NCBI GenBank assembly: GCA_963752915.1
Contig: CAVVZZ010000002.1
Coordinates: forward strand, 1-64,000
Origin: DATJPR01 sp963752915
Lineage (GTDB): Bacteria; Bacteroidota; Ignavibacteria; UBA10030; UBA6906
Reading direction: 5' to 3'
DNA: 64,000 nt
Shown here: piece by piece, positions 16,653 through 25,800 of the stretch
Layout of the letters: each line of letters starts with the position of its first letter
How positions within the stretch are numbered: position 1 is the stretch's first letter
Notes under the pieces: generated by a model
The model's input: the letters and a program-made list of their open reading frames with translations, nothing else
What the model was told of the DNA's origin: nothing
The model's database searches: none
Position numbers and translations under genes: made by a program

Positions 16653-17204
16653 ATGATGTCCAGTCGGAGTGCACGACGATATCACCGCGGGGCGAGGTTC
16701 GCCGCTTTTTCCGTGCGCATCCTCTTCCCGATCGCCGCCCTCATCGGCGGGGCGTGCGTTAATCCCTTCGCGCCGGGGATCGACAACTCTCCGGCCCAGT
16801 CGACATGCGATCCGAAGACCATCGACGGGATTTTCCGATGCTTCCAGGCCTCCTATACCTTCCGTGACACGACGGTCTATGGCCAGCTGCTCGATGATAG
16901 TTTCGTGTTCGTGTACCGCAATTATGACCTTGGCGTAGACATCAGCTGGGGACGGGAAGAGGACATGCGGTCGACGTACGGCCTGTTCCAGAACGCGCAG
17001 AAGCTCGACTTGATCTGGAACAATATCGTTTCGTCGACAAGCGATTCCAACGAAGTGAATGTCGTCCGGGGCTTCAACCTCACGATTGTCTTCAACCCGA
17101 GTGACGTGGAGTACGTCAACGGTTATGCCAATCTCATTTTCCAACGGGAACGCGTCACCGACCCTTGGAAGATCGTACGCTGGCGGGACGAATCCAATTA
17201 CTGA
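16653..17204 (+). CDS. Second small lipoprotein, paralogous in layout to its neighbour
   Basis: A 183-residue exported lipoprotein whose start follows the previous stop directly. The leader FSVRILFPIAALIGGACV has a lipobox-like GGAC. The mature part starts DPKTIDGIFRCFQASYTFRD and ends DPWKIVRWRDESNY, matching the positions of DPDAVVQNLQSA and NAWVIYRWTDYK in the gene before it. The Trp-rich last strand (WKIVRWRDE) is typical of NTF2-like domains. It sits between recR and ftsX; cotranscription is likely. Its role is unknown. Confidence 0.75.
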   Translation: MMSSRSARRYHRGARFAAFSVRILFPIAALIGGACVNPFAPGIDNSPAQSTCDPKTIDGIFRCFQASYTFRDTTVYGQLLDDSFVFVYRNYDLGVDISWGREEDMRSTYGLFQNAQKLDLIWNNIVSSTSDSNEVNVVRGFNLTIVFNPSDVEYVNGYANLIFQRERVTDPWKIVRWRDESNY

Positions 17205-17218
17205 ACGGGCCCTTCGGC

Positions 17219-18097
17219 ATGAGTCTCTCGTACACGCTGCGTGAAAGTTTCTCCGGATTCCGAAGGGCGAGGTTGTCCACCGCATTTGCGGTCTTCACCC
17301 TCTGGATTGCCCTGGTGCTGCTCGGTCTGTTTGTCATCGTCAGCATCAACACCCAGCGCATGATGATCGCCCTCAAGGCGCGCTTCGAGATGGAGGCGTT
17401 CCTGGAAGAGCCATTGAACATCGAGGACCTCCGCCGGATTGAACACTCGGTGTCGGCCTCGCCGGGAGTGGATTCCATCCATTATATTTCGAAAGAGGAA
17501 GCCGCGCATATTTTCGAGCAGGAGTCCGGCGAGAACGTGTACCGCGTCCTGAATTTCAATCCGCTCCCCCCTTCGATCAAGATCTATCTCAAGAACGACT
17601 ACACCACCGCCCCGCGCGCACAGGAACTCTACAACCGCTTTTCCTCCATTGCCGGCATTGATACGGTGCGGTACCGGCGCGCGCTGCTGGAGGTCGTCGA
17701 CGCGCGCACCTCGGTCGTCGACCGGATAACGCTGGGGGTCGGATCCTTCATCATGCTCTCGGCGATCCTCCTCGTCGCAAATACCATCCGCCTTGCCATC
17801 TACGCGAAGCGGCACATCATCCGGACGATGGAGCTGGTCGGAGCCACCGCAATGTTCATCCGCTGGCCGTTTCTCATCGAAGGGATCGTGCAGGGGTTCC
17901 TCGGCGGCCTGTTGGCCGCCGGGATGTTGTATCTCGCTATCGAGCGGTTTACGCACTACCTGTCCGAAGATCTTGCGATGTTCGTGCACATGCCGCTCTG
18001 GTTTTATGCGGCCGTGGTCGCCGGCGGCGTCGTTCTCGGCCTCGTCGGCAGCATCGTGTCTGTTTCCCGATTCCTCGGACGCAACTTGAATCGATAG
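17219..18097 (+). CDS. ftsX: Cell division permease FtsX
   Basis: FtsX is the membrane subunit of the FtsEX ABC complex, which controls peptidoglycan hydrolases at the septum. From the ATG at 17219 the protein has 292 residues. Its first transmembrane helix (FAVFTLWIALVLLGLFVIVSI) is at about residues 22-42, then comes an extracellular domain of about 120 residues, and three helices close the protein (FIMLSAILLVANTIRLAIY, FLIEGIVQGFLGGLLAAGML, FYAAVVAGGVVLGLVG). TMELVGATAMFIRWPFLIEG is the FtsX signature. No ftsE is present in the window. Confidence 0.93.
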   Translation: MSLSYTLRESFSGFRRARLSTAFAVFTLWIALVLLGLFVIVSINTQRMMIALKARFEMEAFLEEPLNIEDLRRIEHSVSASPGVDSIHYISKEEAAHIFEQESGENVYRVLNFNPLPPSIKIYLKNDYTTAPRAQELYNRFSSIAGIDTVRYRRALLEVVDARTSVVDRITLGVGSFIMLSAILLVANTIRLAIYAKRHIIRTMELVGATAMFIRWPFLIEGIVQGFLGGLLAAGMLYLAIERFTHYLSEDLAMFVHMPLWFYAAVVAGGVVLGLVGSIVSVSRFLGRNLNR

Positions 18098-18114
18098 CCA
18101 TGATTTAGTACATT
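18086..18114 (+). promoter_or_regulatory. Promoter of sdhCAB
   Basis: TTGAAT (18086-18091), a 17-bp spacer and TACATT (18109-18114). The -35 lies inside the last codons of ftsX. Transcription from here would give a leader of about 58 bases before sdhC. Confidence 0.5.
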
Positions 18115-18178
18115 CTGATGTCTCCTCAGGCGTTCTTCCTTCAGCGCTTCGCATTCCTTCACTTCCCAGACGAATTCC

Positions 18179-18841
18179 ATGCGAAAGAAACAATCCTTCT
18201 TTGCTTCGTCGGTCGGGCGTAAGCTGATCGTCGGCCTTTCGGGGTTTTTCCTCTGCCTGTTTCTCGTCTTTCATCTCACTGCAAATTTATTCCTGTTCAA
18301 GGCCGACGGTGGGAAACTCTTCAACACGTATGCGGAGTTCCTTGCGACATACCCCCTTCTGCGACCCATTGAGATTGTTCTCTTCCTCCTGTTCTTCGTG
18401 CACGCTGTGTACGGCGTCTGGCTGTGGTTCATCAACCGCGCAGCCAGGCCGGAGCGGTACGCCGTCAAACGCAGCGGGGAGGTCAGCACGTTGAGCTCGC
18501 GCATCATGATCATTACGGCAACGGTGGTCCTGGCGTTCCTGGTCATCCATATCAACACGTTCTTCATCCAGTCCCGGTTCGTCGACGGAGAAAGCGGGCC
18601 GACAATGTATGATCGTGTTGCATCGGCGTTTGCGCAGCCCGTTTCTGCAATCTTCTACGTGATCGCCGTGGTGTTCCTCGCGTTCCACCTGCGGCACGGG
18701 TTTCAATCGTCGTTTCAGACGTTCGGCCTGCGCAATTCGAAATACCTCAAATTGATCGAGGGTGTCGCCGTCATTTTCTGGCTCCTGATTCCCCTCGGCT
18801 TTGCACTCATGCCGCTCTACTTTCTTTTCCGTGCTCACTAA
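18179..18841 (+). CDS. sdhC: Succinate dehydrogenase cytochrome b subunit
   Basis: The single membrane anchor of a B-type succinate:quinone oxidoreductase (b558 family), carrying two hemes b and the quinone site. The protein has 220 residues and five hydrophobic helices, starting at KLIVGLSGFFLCLFLVFHLT. Candidate heme-ligand His residues sit in LVFHLTANLF, FFVHAVYGVWL, FLVIHINTFF and FLAFHLRHGF. The three-gene order C-A-B without a sdhD matches this type. It lies 81 bases after ftsX and 12 bases before sdhA. Confidence 0.95.
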   Translation: MRKKQSFFASSVGRKLIVGLSGFFLCLFLVFHLTANLFLFKADGGKLFNTYAEFLATYPLLRPIEIVLFLLFFVHAVYGVWLWFINRAARPERYAVKRSGEVSTLSSRIMIITATVVLAFLVIHINTFFIQSRFVDGESGPTMYDRVASAFAQPVSAIFYVIAVVFLAFHLRHGFQSSFQTFGLRNSKYLKLIEGVAVIFWLLIPLGFALMPLYFLFRAH

Positions 18842-18853
18842 GGGGTGCTACCA

Positions 18854-20767
18854 ATGACACTCGATTCCAGAATACCGGAAGGACCGATCGAACAAAAGTG
18901 GGATCATCATCGCTTCTCGATGAAGCTCGTTAACCCTTCCAACCGTCGGAAATACACCGTGATCGTTGTGGGAACAGGTCTCGCGGGAGCTTCCGCCGCA
19001 GCATCCCTCGGAGAGCTCGGCTACAACGTCATCGCCCTGAGCTATCATGAATCCCCTCGCCGGGCACACAGCATTGCCGCCCAGGGCGGCATCAATGCGC
19101 CCAAGAACTACACGAACGACGGCGACAGCGTTTTCCGGCTCTTCTATGACACGGTGAAAGGGGGCGATTACCGGGCGCGTGAAGCGAACGTGTACCGTCT
19201 TGCACAAGTTTCGGGAAACATCATCGACCAATGCGTCGCCCAGGGCGTGCCGTTCGCGCGGGAATACGGGGGTCTCCTGGATAACCGGTCGTTCGGCGGA
19301 GCCCAGGTTTCGCGGACCTTCTATGCGCGCGGACAGACGGGACAGCAGCTCCTCCTGGGAGCGTATTCGGCGCTCTCCCGGCAGATGGGGATCGGCACGG
19401 TGAAGTTCTACCAGCGACGGGAGCTCCTCGACCTGGTCGTGATCAAGGACCAGGCACGGGGCATTGTCGCACGCAATCTCCTCACCGGCGAAATCGAGAC
19501 GTATGCCGGTCATGCGGTGGTGCTGGCGACGGGCGGCTATGCGAACACATTTTATCTTTCCACGATGGCGAAGGCGAGCAATGCCACCGCGATCTGGCGG
19601 GCGCACAAGCGCGGAGCGTTTTTCGCCAATCCGTGCTTCACGCAGATCCATCCTACCTGCATCCCGCAGAGTGGGGAATACCAGTCGAAGCTGACGCTGA
19701 TGAGCGAATCACTCCGGAACGACGGGAGGATATGGGTCCCGAAAACTGCCGGGGACAAGCGGCGGCCGGAGGAAATTCCGGAGAACGAGCGCGACTACTA
19801 CCTCGAGCGTCTCTATCCCTCGTTCGGAAACCTCGTCCCCCGCGATGTCGCCTCGCGCCGCGCGAAAGAAATGTGCGACAAGGGGTTCGGTGTCGGGTCG
19901 ACGGCGAAGGCCGTGTACCTTGATTTCTCCGACGCGATCAATCGTATTGGGAAGGATGCGATCGAGGAGAAGTACGGCAACCTGTTTGAAATGTATCACG
20001 AGATTACGGCCGAAGATCCGTACGCGACGCCGATGCGGATTTATCCCGCCGTCCATTACACCATGGGCGGATTGTGGGTGGATTATGATCTCATGAGCAA
20101 TCTCCCCGGTTTGTTCGTTCTCGGCGAAGCGAATTTTTCCGACCACGGTGCAAACAGGCTTGGAGCAAGCGCGCTGATGCAGGGACTCGCGGACGGATAC
20201 TTCATCGCTCCGTACACCATCGGCGACTACCTGAGCTCGGCCGCGCCGCCCCCCGTGAAGGGAGATGAACCCCCGTTTGCCGCAGTGCAGAAGGAAGTCT
20301 CCGAACGGGTGGAGAAGCTGCTGGGGATCCAAGGGAAACGCACCGTGGATGAATTCCACCGGGCTCTCGGCAAGATCATGTGGGACGATGTCGGTATGGG
20401 GCGCAATGCGCAGGGTCTGAAGAAAGCCATTGACGCGATCCAGTCGCTCCGGGAGGAATTCTGGAACAACGTCAAAGTGGTCGGCTCACGGGAGTCCTTC
20501 AACAACGACCTCGAGCGCGCCGGCCGCGTGGCGGACTTCCTGGAGGTCGGTGAGCTGATCGCTCACGATGCGCTCCATCGCAACGAATCCTGCGGAGGAC
20601 ATTTCCGCGAGGAACACCAGACGCCGGAAGGAGAGGCAAAACGCAACGACAAGAAGTTTTCCTACGTTGCGGCATGGGAATCCAAGGGGGAGGTCGGCAC
20701 TTCGGTCCTTCACAAAGAACCCCTCGCCTTTGAATACGTGAAACCTTCGCAGAGGAGCTACAAGTAA
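18854..20767 (+). CDS. sdhA: Succinate dehydrogenase / fumarate reductase flavoprotein subunit
   Basis: The catalytic subunit that oxidises succinate with covalently bound FAD. I chose the ATG at 18854 because AAGGGG stands 8 bases before it; a GTG nine bases earlier is the only alternative nearby. The protein has 637 residues. VIVVGTGLAGASAAASLGELG is the Rossmann FAD motif, RRAHSIAAQGGIN holds the His that is flavinylated in the family, and HPTCIPQSGEYQSKLTLMSE, YTMGGLWVDYDLMSNLPG and NRLGASALMQGLADGYF are further signatures. The length and these variants are typical of the B-type (Bacillus / Bacteroidota) enzymes. Confidence 0.97.
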   Translation: MTLDSRIPEGPIEQKWDHHRFSMKLVNPSNRRKYTVIVVGTGLAGASAAASLGELGYNVIALSYHESPRRAHSIAAQGGINAPKNYTNDGDSVFRLFYDTVKGGDYRAREANVYRLAQVSGNIIDQCVAQGVPFAREYGGLLDNRSFGGAQVSRTFYARGQTGQQLLLGAYSALSRQMGIGTVKFYQRRELLDLVVIKDQARGIVARNLLTGEIETYAGHAVVLATGGYANTFYLSTMAKASNATAIWRAHKRGAFFANPCFTQIHPTCIPQSGEYQSKLTLMSESLRNDGRIWVPKTAGDKRRPEEIPENERDYYLERLYPSFGNLVPRDVASRRAKEMCDKGFGVGSTAKAVYLDFSDAINRIGKDAIEEKYGNLFEMYHEITAEDPYATPMRIYPAVHYTMGGLWVDYDLMSNLPGLFVLGEANFSDHGANRLGASALMQGLADGYFIAPYTIGDYLSSAAPPPVKGDEPPFAAVQKEVSERVEKLLGIQGKRTVDEFHRALGKIMWDDVGMGRNAQGLKKAIDAIQSLREEFWNNVKVVGSRESFNNDLERAGRVADFLEVGELIAHDALHRNESCGGHFREEHQTPEGEAKRNDKKFSYVAAWESKGEVGTSVLHKEPLAFEYVKPSQRSYK

Positions 20768-21507
20768 TGAACTTCACGCTCAAGATCTGGCGCCAGCCCG
20801 ACAGCGATGTCCGCGGGGAATTCAAGGTCTATTCGGCGGGCAATATCTCGCCGGACGCCTCCTTCCTGGAAATGCTCGATGTGGTCAACGAGAACCTGAT
20901 CCGACAGGGTGAGGATCCGATCGCGTTCGACCATGATTGCCGTGAGGGCATCTGCGGAAGCTGCGGGCTGATGATCAACGGCCGGGCCCATGGGCCCCTG
21001 CGCGGCGTCGCGACCTGCGAACTCCGCATGCGCAATTTTCACGACGGTCAGTCGATCGTCGTCGAGCCCTGGCGCGCGAAGGCGTTCCCCGTGATCAAAG
21101 ACCTCGTGGTCGACCGGACGGCATTCGACAGGATCATTCAGGCCGGCGGGTTCATCACGGTCAAGACAGGGTCGGCGCCCGATGCCAACGCCGTCCTGGT
21201 CCCGAAGGACCGTGCGGAGGAGGCATTCGATGCCGCGGCCTGTATCGGCTGCGGTGCGTGCGTCGCCACATGCAAAAACGCTTCAGCGATGCTTTTCGTC
21301 GCTGCGAAAGTGTCGCACCTCGCCCTCATGCCACAAGGTGAACCGGAACGCAAAGAGCGTGTCGAGAAGATGTTGGCGCAGATGGACGCCGAGGGCTTCG
21401 GCGGGTGCTCCAATACCTATGCCTGTGAGGCGGAATGCCCGAAGCAAATCTCCGTGTCCATGATCGCACGGCTCAACGTCGAATATTTGCGGGCGAAGCT
21501 CGTCTGA
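20767..21507 (+). CDS. sdhB: Succinate dehydrogenase / fumarate reductase iron-sulfur subunit
   Basis: The electron-transfer subunit joining SdhA to the cytochrome b anchor. The protein has 246 residues. CREGICGSCG plus the following Cys in VATCEL bind the [2Fe-2S] centre. CIGCGACVATCKN and the later CSNTYACEAECPK supply ligands for the [4Fe-4S] and [3Fe-4S] centres. The start codon shares one base with the sdhA stop (TAATG), a sign of translational coupling. The downstream membrane-protein frame overlaps its 3' end. Confidence 0.97.
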   Translation: MNFTLKIWRQPDSDVRGEFKVYSAGNISPDASFLEMLDVVNENLIRQGEDPIAFDHDCREGICGSCGLMINGRAHGPLRGVATCELRMRNFHDGQSIVVEPWRAKAFPVIKDLVVDRTAFDRIIQAGGFITVKTGSAPDANAVLVPKDRAEEAFDAAACIGCGACVATCKNASAMLFVAAKVSHLALMPQGEPERKERVEKMLAQMDAEGFGGCSNTYACEAECPKQISVSMIARLNVEYLRAKLV

Positions 21508-22622
21508 ATACCCTCGGACGCGGATGGCTTGCATGTGGTCTCGCCATTGTTGCCGGCGTGAGCATCCCCGTGCTCGGTGCCGGCTACGGAGCGGACCCCG
21601 ACGCCTGGCTTGTCGCGCAGTCGGCCGAAACGCTGTGGAAGACGGGCCACTATCTTGCGTCTCGCCTTCCCGGCTACCCGTTGCACGAAATCATCAACGC
21701 GCCGCTCGTGGGACTCGGCGGTTGTTTTGCATCGAATGCGGGAACGCTCGCCGCAGCGCTCTTCCTCACGTTCCTCTGGTATCGCCTGTCAATTGATCTC
21801 GGCAAGAATCCCATCCCCTTGTTTCTCTCGCTCGTCTGTGCGCCGATCGTCCTGACGAATGCGGCGACGACGATGGATTACCTCTGGTCTCTTGCCTTTA
21901 TCCTCGCCGCGTTGGTCGCCGCCCGGGATCGACGTTCAATCCTCTCCGGAATTTGCACCGGGGTTGCTGCAGGGTTCCGACTTTCAAATCTCACCCTTGT
22001 GATTCCCCTGTTTGTCTATCTCGCGCTCGCGGGAGAACGCAAGGAGATGGTGCGTTACCTTGTCGCCACGGGCGTGACGGCATTCCTCGCAACCCTGCCG
22101 CTCATGCTGACGTATGGCGGGCCGTTCCACTGGTTTGCATCGACCCGTGTCGCCATGAGCGACATTCATCCGGCGCCGGAAACCCGAGTGCTCGACTTTG
22201 CCTATCGTTCGGTGTATGCCCTGGGACCGCTTGCGTTCATTGCGATCTCCTGGGTGCTCTGGAAAGGAAGGACCGGGATCCGGGAGGCGTGGCACGAGAA
22301 GGACCCACTCATGGTGGCCTCGTCAGTCGCAGTCGGGATCATGGCCGTCCAGTTCTTTGCGCTTCCACTGGAGCGTTCCTATCTCCTCCCTGCAATCCCT
22401 TTCCTTCTGCTTCTTGTCGATCGTGTGTCGTCGGCCCGGCTATCTCTCGTGGTGCTGTTGTGCATCGCGAGCATGAATCTGGTGAACCCGGACATCACTG
22501 TACACGCATCGAATCGTCCCGCATTCTCTCCTGCCCTTCGCGAGGGGAGAATTGCGGAATCGTGGCAGGAGCGACAGGCAATGATGGTTCTCCAGCAGAA
22601 GCTCCATAACGCAAGCCCATAG
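21435..22622 (+). CDS. Polytopic membrane protein, GT-C glycosyltransferase-like
   Basis: Up to 395 residues and about nine hydrophobic segments. The first helix (WLACGLAIVAGVSIPVLGAG) is followed by GADPDAWLVAQSAETLW and SRLPGYPLHEIINAP, an acidic first loop of the kind that holds the catalytic Asp in GT-C enzymes using polyprenyl-linked sugars. Later segments such as FLWYRLSIDL and FLLLLVDRVSS are membrane helices. The start is unclear: the first ATG (21435) overlaps sdhB by 73 bases, while a CTG at 21504 overlapping the sdhB stop, or a TTG at 21531, would fit the neighbours better. No exact substrate can be given; other DUF-type membrane proteins are possible. Confidence 0.65.
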   Translation: MPEANLRVHDRTAQRRIFAGEARLNTLGRGWLACGLAIVAGVSIPVLGAGYGADPDAWLVAQSAETLWKTGHYLASRLPGYPLHEIINAPLVGLGGCFASNAGTLAAALFLTFLWYRLSIDLGKNPIPLFLSLVCAPIVLTNAATTMDYLWSLAFILAALVAARDRRSILSGICTGVAAGFRLSNLTLVIPLFVYLALAGERKEMVRYLVATGVTAFLATLPLMLTYGGPFHWFASTRVAMSDIHPAPETRVLDFAYRSVYALGPLAFIAISWVLWKGRTGIREAWHEKDPLMVASSVAVGIMAVQFFALPLERSYLLPAIPFLLLLVDRVSSARLSLVVLLCIASMNLVNPDITVHASNRPAFSPALREGRIAESWQERQAMMVLQQKLHNASP

Positions 22623-22644
22623 TCTCACAGTCCCAAAGTCCGCT

Positions 22645-22825
22645 CGTCTCCCCGTCTCCCGTTCTCCCCCCTCTCCCTTCTTGTCATCCGTCTCGCGATG
22701 ACGTGCCCCGCCATTTCCGATATCCGATATCAGATATTTGACATCTGAATTGTCTCCCTTCTCCCCCTCCCGTTCCAACCCACTTGTCGATTGTCAGTTG
22801 TCAATTGACAAATGCCAATTGTTTC
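22645..22825. repeat. Compound block: pyrimidine octads and two separate 7-bp arrays
   Basis: The stretch between the membrane-protein gene and the TPR gene holds three repeat types. At 22645-22680 CTCCC-rich units recur with an 8-bp tendency. At 22718-22752 five 7-bp units run from CGATATC (two exact copies) to diverged forms. At 22784-22825 six 7-bp units with consensus TTGTCAA follow one another. The first block begins 22 bases after the stop of the upstream gene. Apart from a possible promoter at its end, nothing else is recognisable in 22623-22888. Confidence 0.75.
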
Positions 22826-22847
22826 CCTCCCCAATAACCAGTACCTT
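22819..22847 (+). promoter_or_regulatory. Possible promoter of the TPR-obgE operon
   Basis: TTGTTT (22819-22824), a 17-bp spacer and TACCTT (22842-22847), 41 bases before the ATG of the TPR gene. The -35 is the last unit of the TTGTCAA repeat array, so the array may have supplied part of the promoter. Confidence 0.35.
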
Positions 22848-22888
22848 TACGCATTACCCCAGTCGACCTGACTACCGATAATACCTTT

Positions 22889-25800
22889 ATGCGGACGCTG
22901 AAAATTCGATTTCTCTTTCTGGTGTTTCTCGTCGTTTTCCCCTGTTTGGCACCGGCACAGGATTCGAAAGAAAACGGTGATTTCAAACTCGCCATCAACC
23001 TGTTTACCGACGGCCTGTTTGACCTCGCGGCGGAACAGTTGCGCCAATTTGTCGCCGCATACCCGAACACCTCGCAAGGGATCGAAGCCCGCTTCTATCT
23101 GGGTTTGACACAGATGAAGCTGAAGCGGTATGAGGATGCACGGATCACCTTCCAGACATTTGCCCTGACATACCAGGACAACCCACGGGCTCCCGAGGCC
23201 TGGTACAACACCGGCGAAGCGTATGCCGCGCTCGGAAACGCCAAGGAAGCAGCTCTCGCCTACGAGCGCGTGAAGGTGTTCCACCCGAAGAGCAAGCCGG
23301 CACCGGATGCCCTCCTCCAGGCGGCGAAATATTTCATCCTGGCAGGAGACCGGGACGATGCGCGCAGAGATCTTCGAGTGATCCTCCAGGAGTACCCTGC
23401 AAGCCCGGCGGTACTCACTGCCCGGACCCAGCTCGGGAAGATGTACTTCGAGGATGGGAACATCGACCAGGCCCAAACGGAACTCCGCCGAGTGATCGAC
23501 GGCGATCCATCGCCCGAAGCGAGGGCCCAGGCGCTCCTCATCCTGGGCAATATCAATGCTGCCACACGAAAATTCGATCAGGCGCAATCCAACTTCCAGG
23601 AGATCATCGCAAAGTACAAGAACTCAACGGCCGTGCAGGCAGCCTATGTCAACTTTGGGAGGCTCCTTGCCGACAATGCCCGGTACGCCGATGCGGAGGA
23701 GAACTTCAGGAAAGCCCTGGCGTTGAAGAGCGTCTCTGATTCCACGCTCCTCCGGGACGCGATGCTGGGAGTGGCGGAATCGCAGTCCGCGCAGAAGGAT
23801 TACCAGAATGCGCTGAAGTCGTATCAGCGTTTTCTCGCGGCCTTCCCCTCGGAAGAAAAAACCCCCGACGCGCTCTGGTCGCTCGCCCTGACGGCAAGCC
23901 GCGCCCGACGGTTCGATGTCTCCGACGATGCATGCCAGAAGCTGCTCCACGCCGCGAAGACGGACCTCCTCCGGAACCGCGCTCTCACCCGGCTTGCACG
24001 CAACGCCGAAGACCGGAAAAATGTCCAGACCGCGATCAAAGACTATCTTACCTTCGTTGATCAAAACCCCGAACATCCTTCTGCAGCGGAGGTCCTGTAT
24101 CACGTCGGGCAATTGTACGATCGCGGCTTGAACGACTACCGCAAAGCCGCTGTCGATTACGAAAACGTCTTCTCCCGCTATCCGCATTCTCCCCTTGCAG
24201 ACGACGCCCTCTGGTCGGCCGGGCGGTGCTACGAGCGCTTGAAGGATTTCAGCCGCGCGCTCATGATGTTCCACGAATTGCTCGATCATTACCCCGCATC
24301 CGATTCGAGCGACGCCGCTGTGCGGAAGATCGATTCCATCGAAATCTTCGAGGCGAAAGACAAGGACGCAGGGCTGGAACGACTGGCCTTGCTGGTGGGC
24401 GATGTCGTGGCCGAAAAGGACAAGGTGGGGCTCAGCTATCGGCTCGGAGATATTTATTTTCATGATTTGAAGAACTACGAAGCGGCGGAAGTCCAGTTTT
24501 CGAACGCGATCAACAGCGGGATGACAGACGCACGGTTCGTCGACGCCCTGTATTATCGCGCCCGTTCCTACGAGTATCTGACCAGGAAAGACGAGAAATA
24601 CCGTGCCAAGGCCATCAGCTCATATCAGACGTTTATTCAGGCCTACAAGAGCGACCCCCGGGCAAAGCAATGCGCGCTCTCACTCTTTTTCCTTCTGGCG
24701 ACGACACCATCGGCTGCACAGGAGGCGCTCGCTCAGGCAGGCGACACGCAGCGTCTCGATACAATGCTTCTTCATGCCGGTATCCTCCTCGAGCAGGCAG
24801 ATAGTCTCGTGAGCGCTCTCTCGGTCTTCAAGCAGGTGGTGGTTTCCTACCCTGCAACGCCGTCGGGGATTGAGGCCCGGTTCCATGAAGCCGTCCTGTT
24901 CGGGAAAGAGGGCCAGGTCGACTCGATGGTTGCCTACGGCAAACAGTATCTCGATCTTGCACCCAACGGGAAATATTGCGCCGATCTTCTTCACGACATG
25001 GCCGCAGCAAAGGAGCAACAGGGGAAATATGCGGAGGCCGCCGACCTGTACCGGCGCCTTGGGGAGGAATTTGGGTACGCCTCTATCGCCGGTGATGCAC
25101 AATCCGAACTCGCAACTTCCCTCATGGCAGCGGGGAGTGCGGATGAAGCGCTCCGTCTGTATAAGGACCTTGTCCACGAACAGGAAGAGAACCCCCTGAG
25201 GGACCAGGGCGCCGACATCAGCCTCCTGCTCGGGCTCGCGCGCGCGGAACAACTTGCCGGCAAGAATGCCGACGCGAAAGGGCACCTCTTCGAAATCCTC
25301 GCGCGCGGCCCTGAAGGCGCCGTCGCCGGCCAGGCGTACATGCTGCTCGGAATGATTGCGAAAAGCGAGGGAACAACCGACGCCGCGACGGCATACTTCA
25401 AACAGGCGGAACGGGTGTCCCCGGGGATTGCCGCCACGAGGGATGTGGCAATGCTGATGTTCGAGACCGGGAACTATGCGGATGCGATCCGCCAGTTCAA
25501 CGCGCTGTCGCACGACGCACAAAACGACGCGGACCGTCGATTCTACGATGCCCACAGCATCATCGCCCGGTTCCGCAACAACGACCTCGCCGGTGCAGAC
25601 CGGGACATCGCCCAGTTCACGTCGAAGTATGACAAGACCGACGAGGAGCTTGCCTCATTCGAGTTGGAGCGGGGGAATTACTACTTCCGGAAAGAAGACT
25701 ACGCCGCAGCCCAGAAGGCCTTCACCCAGGTGGCGAAGAAGTACGACGAAACCACCTCAGCTCCCACGGCCCGGTACTGGATCGGCAAGACCCAGGAAGC

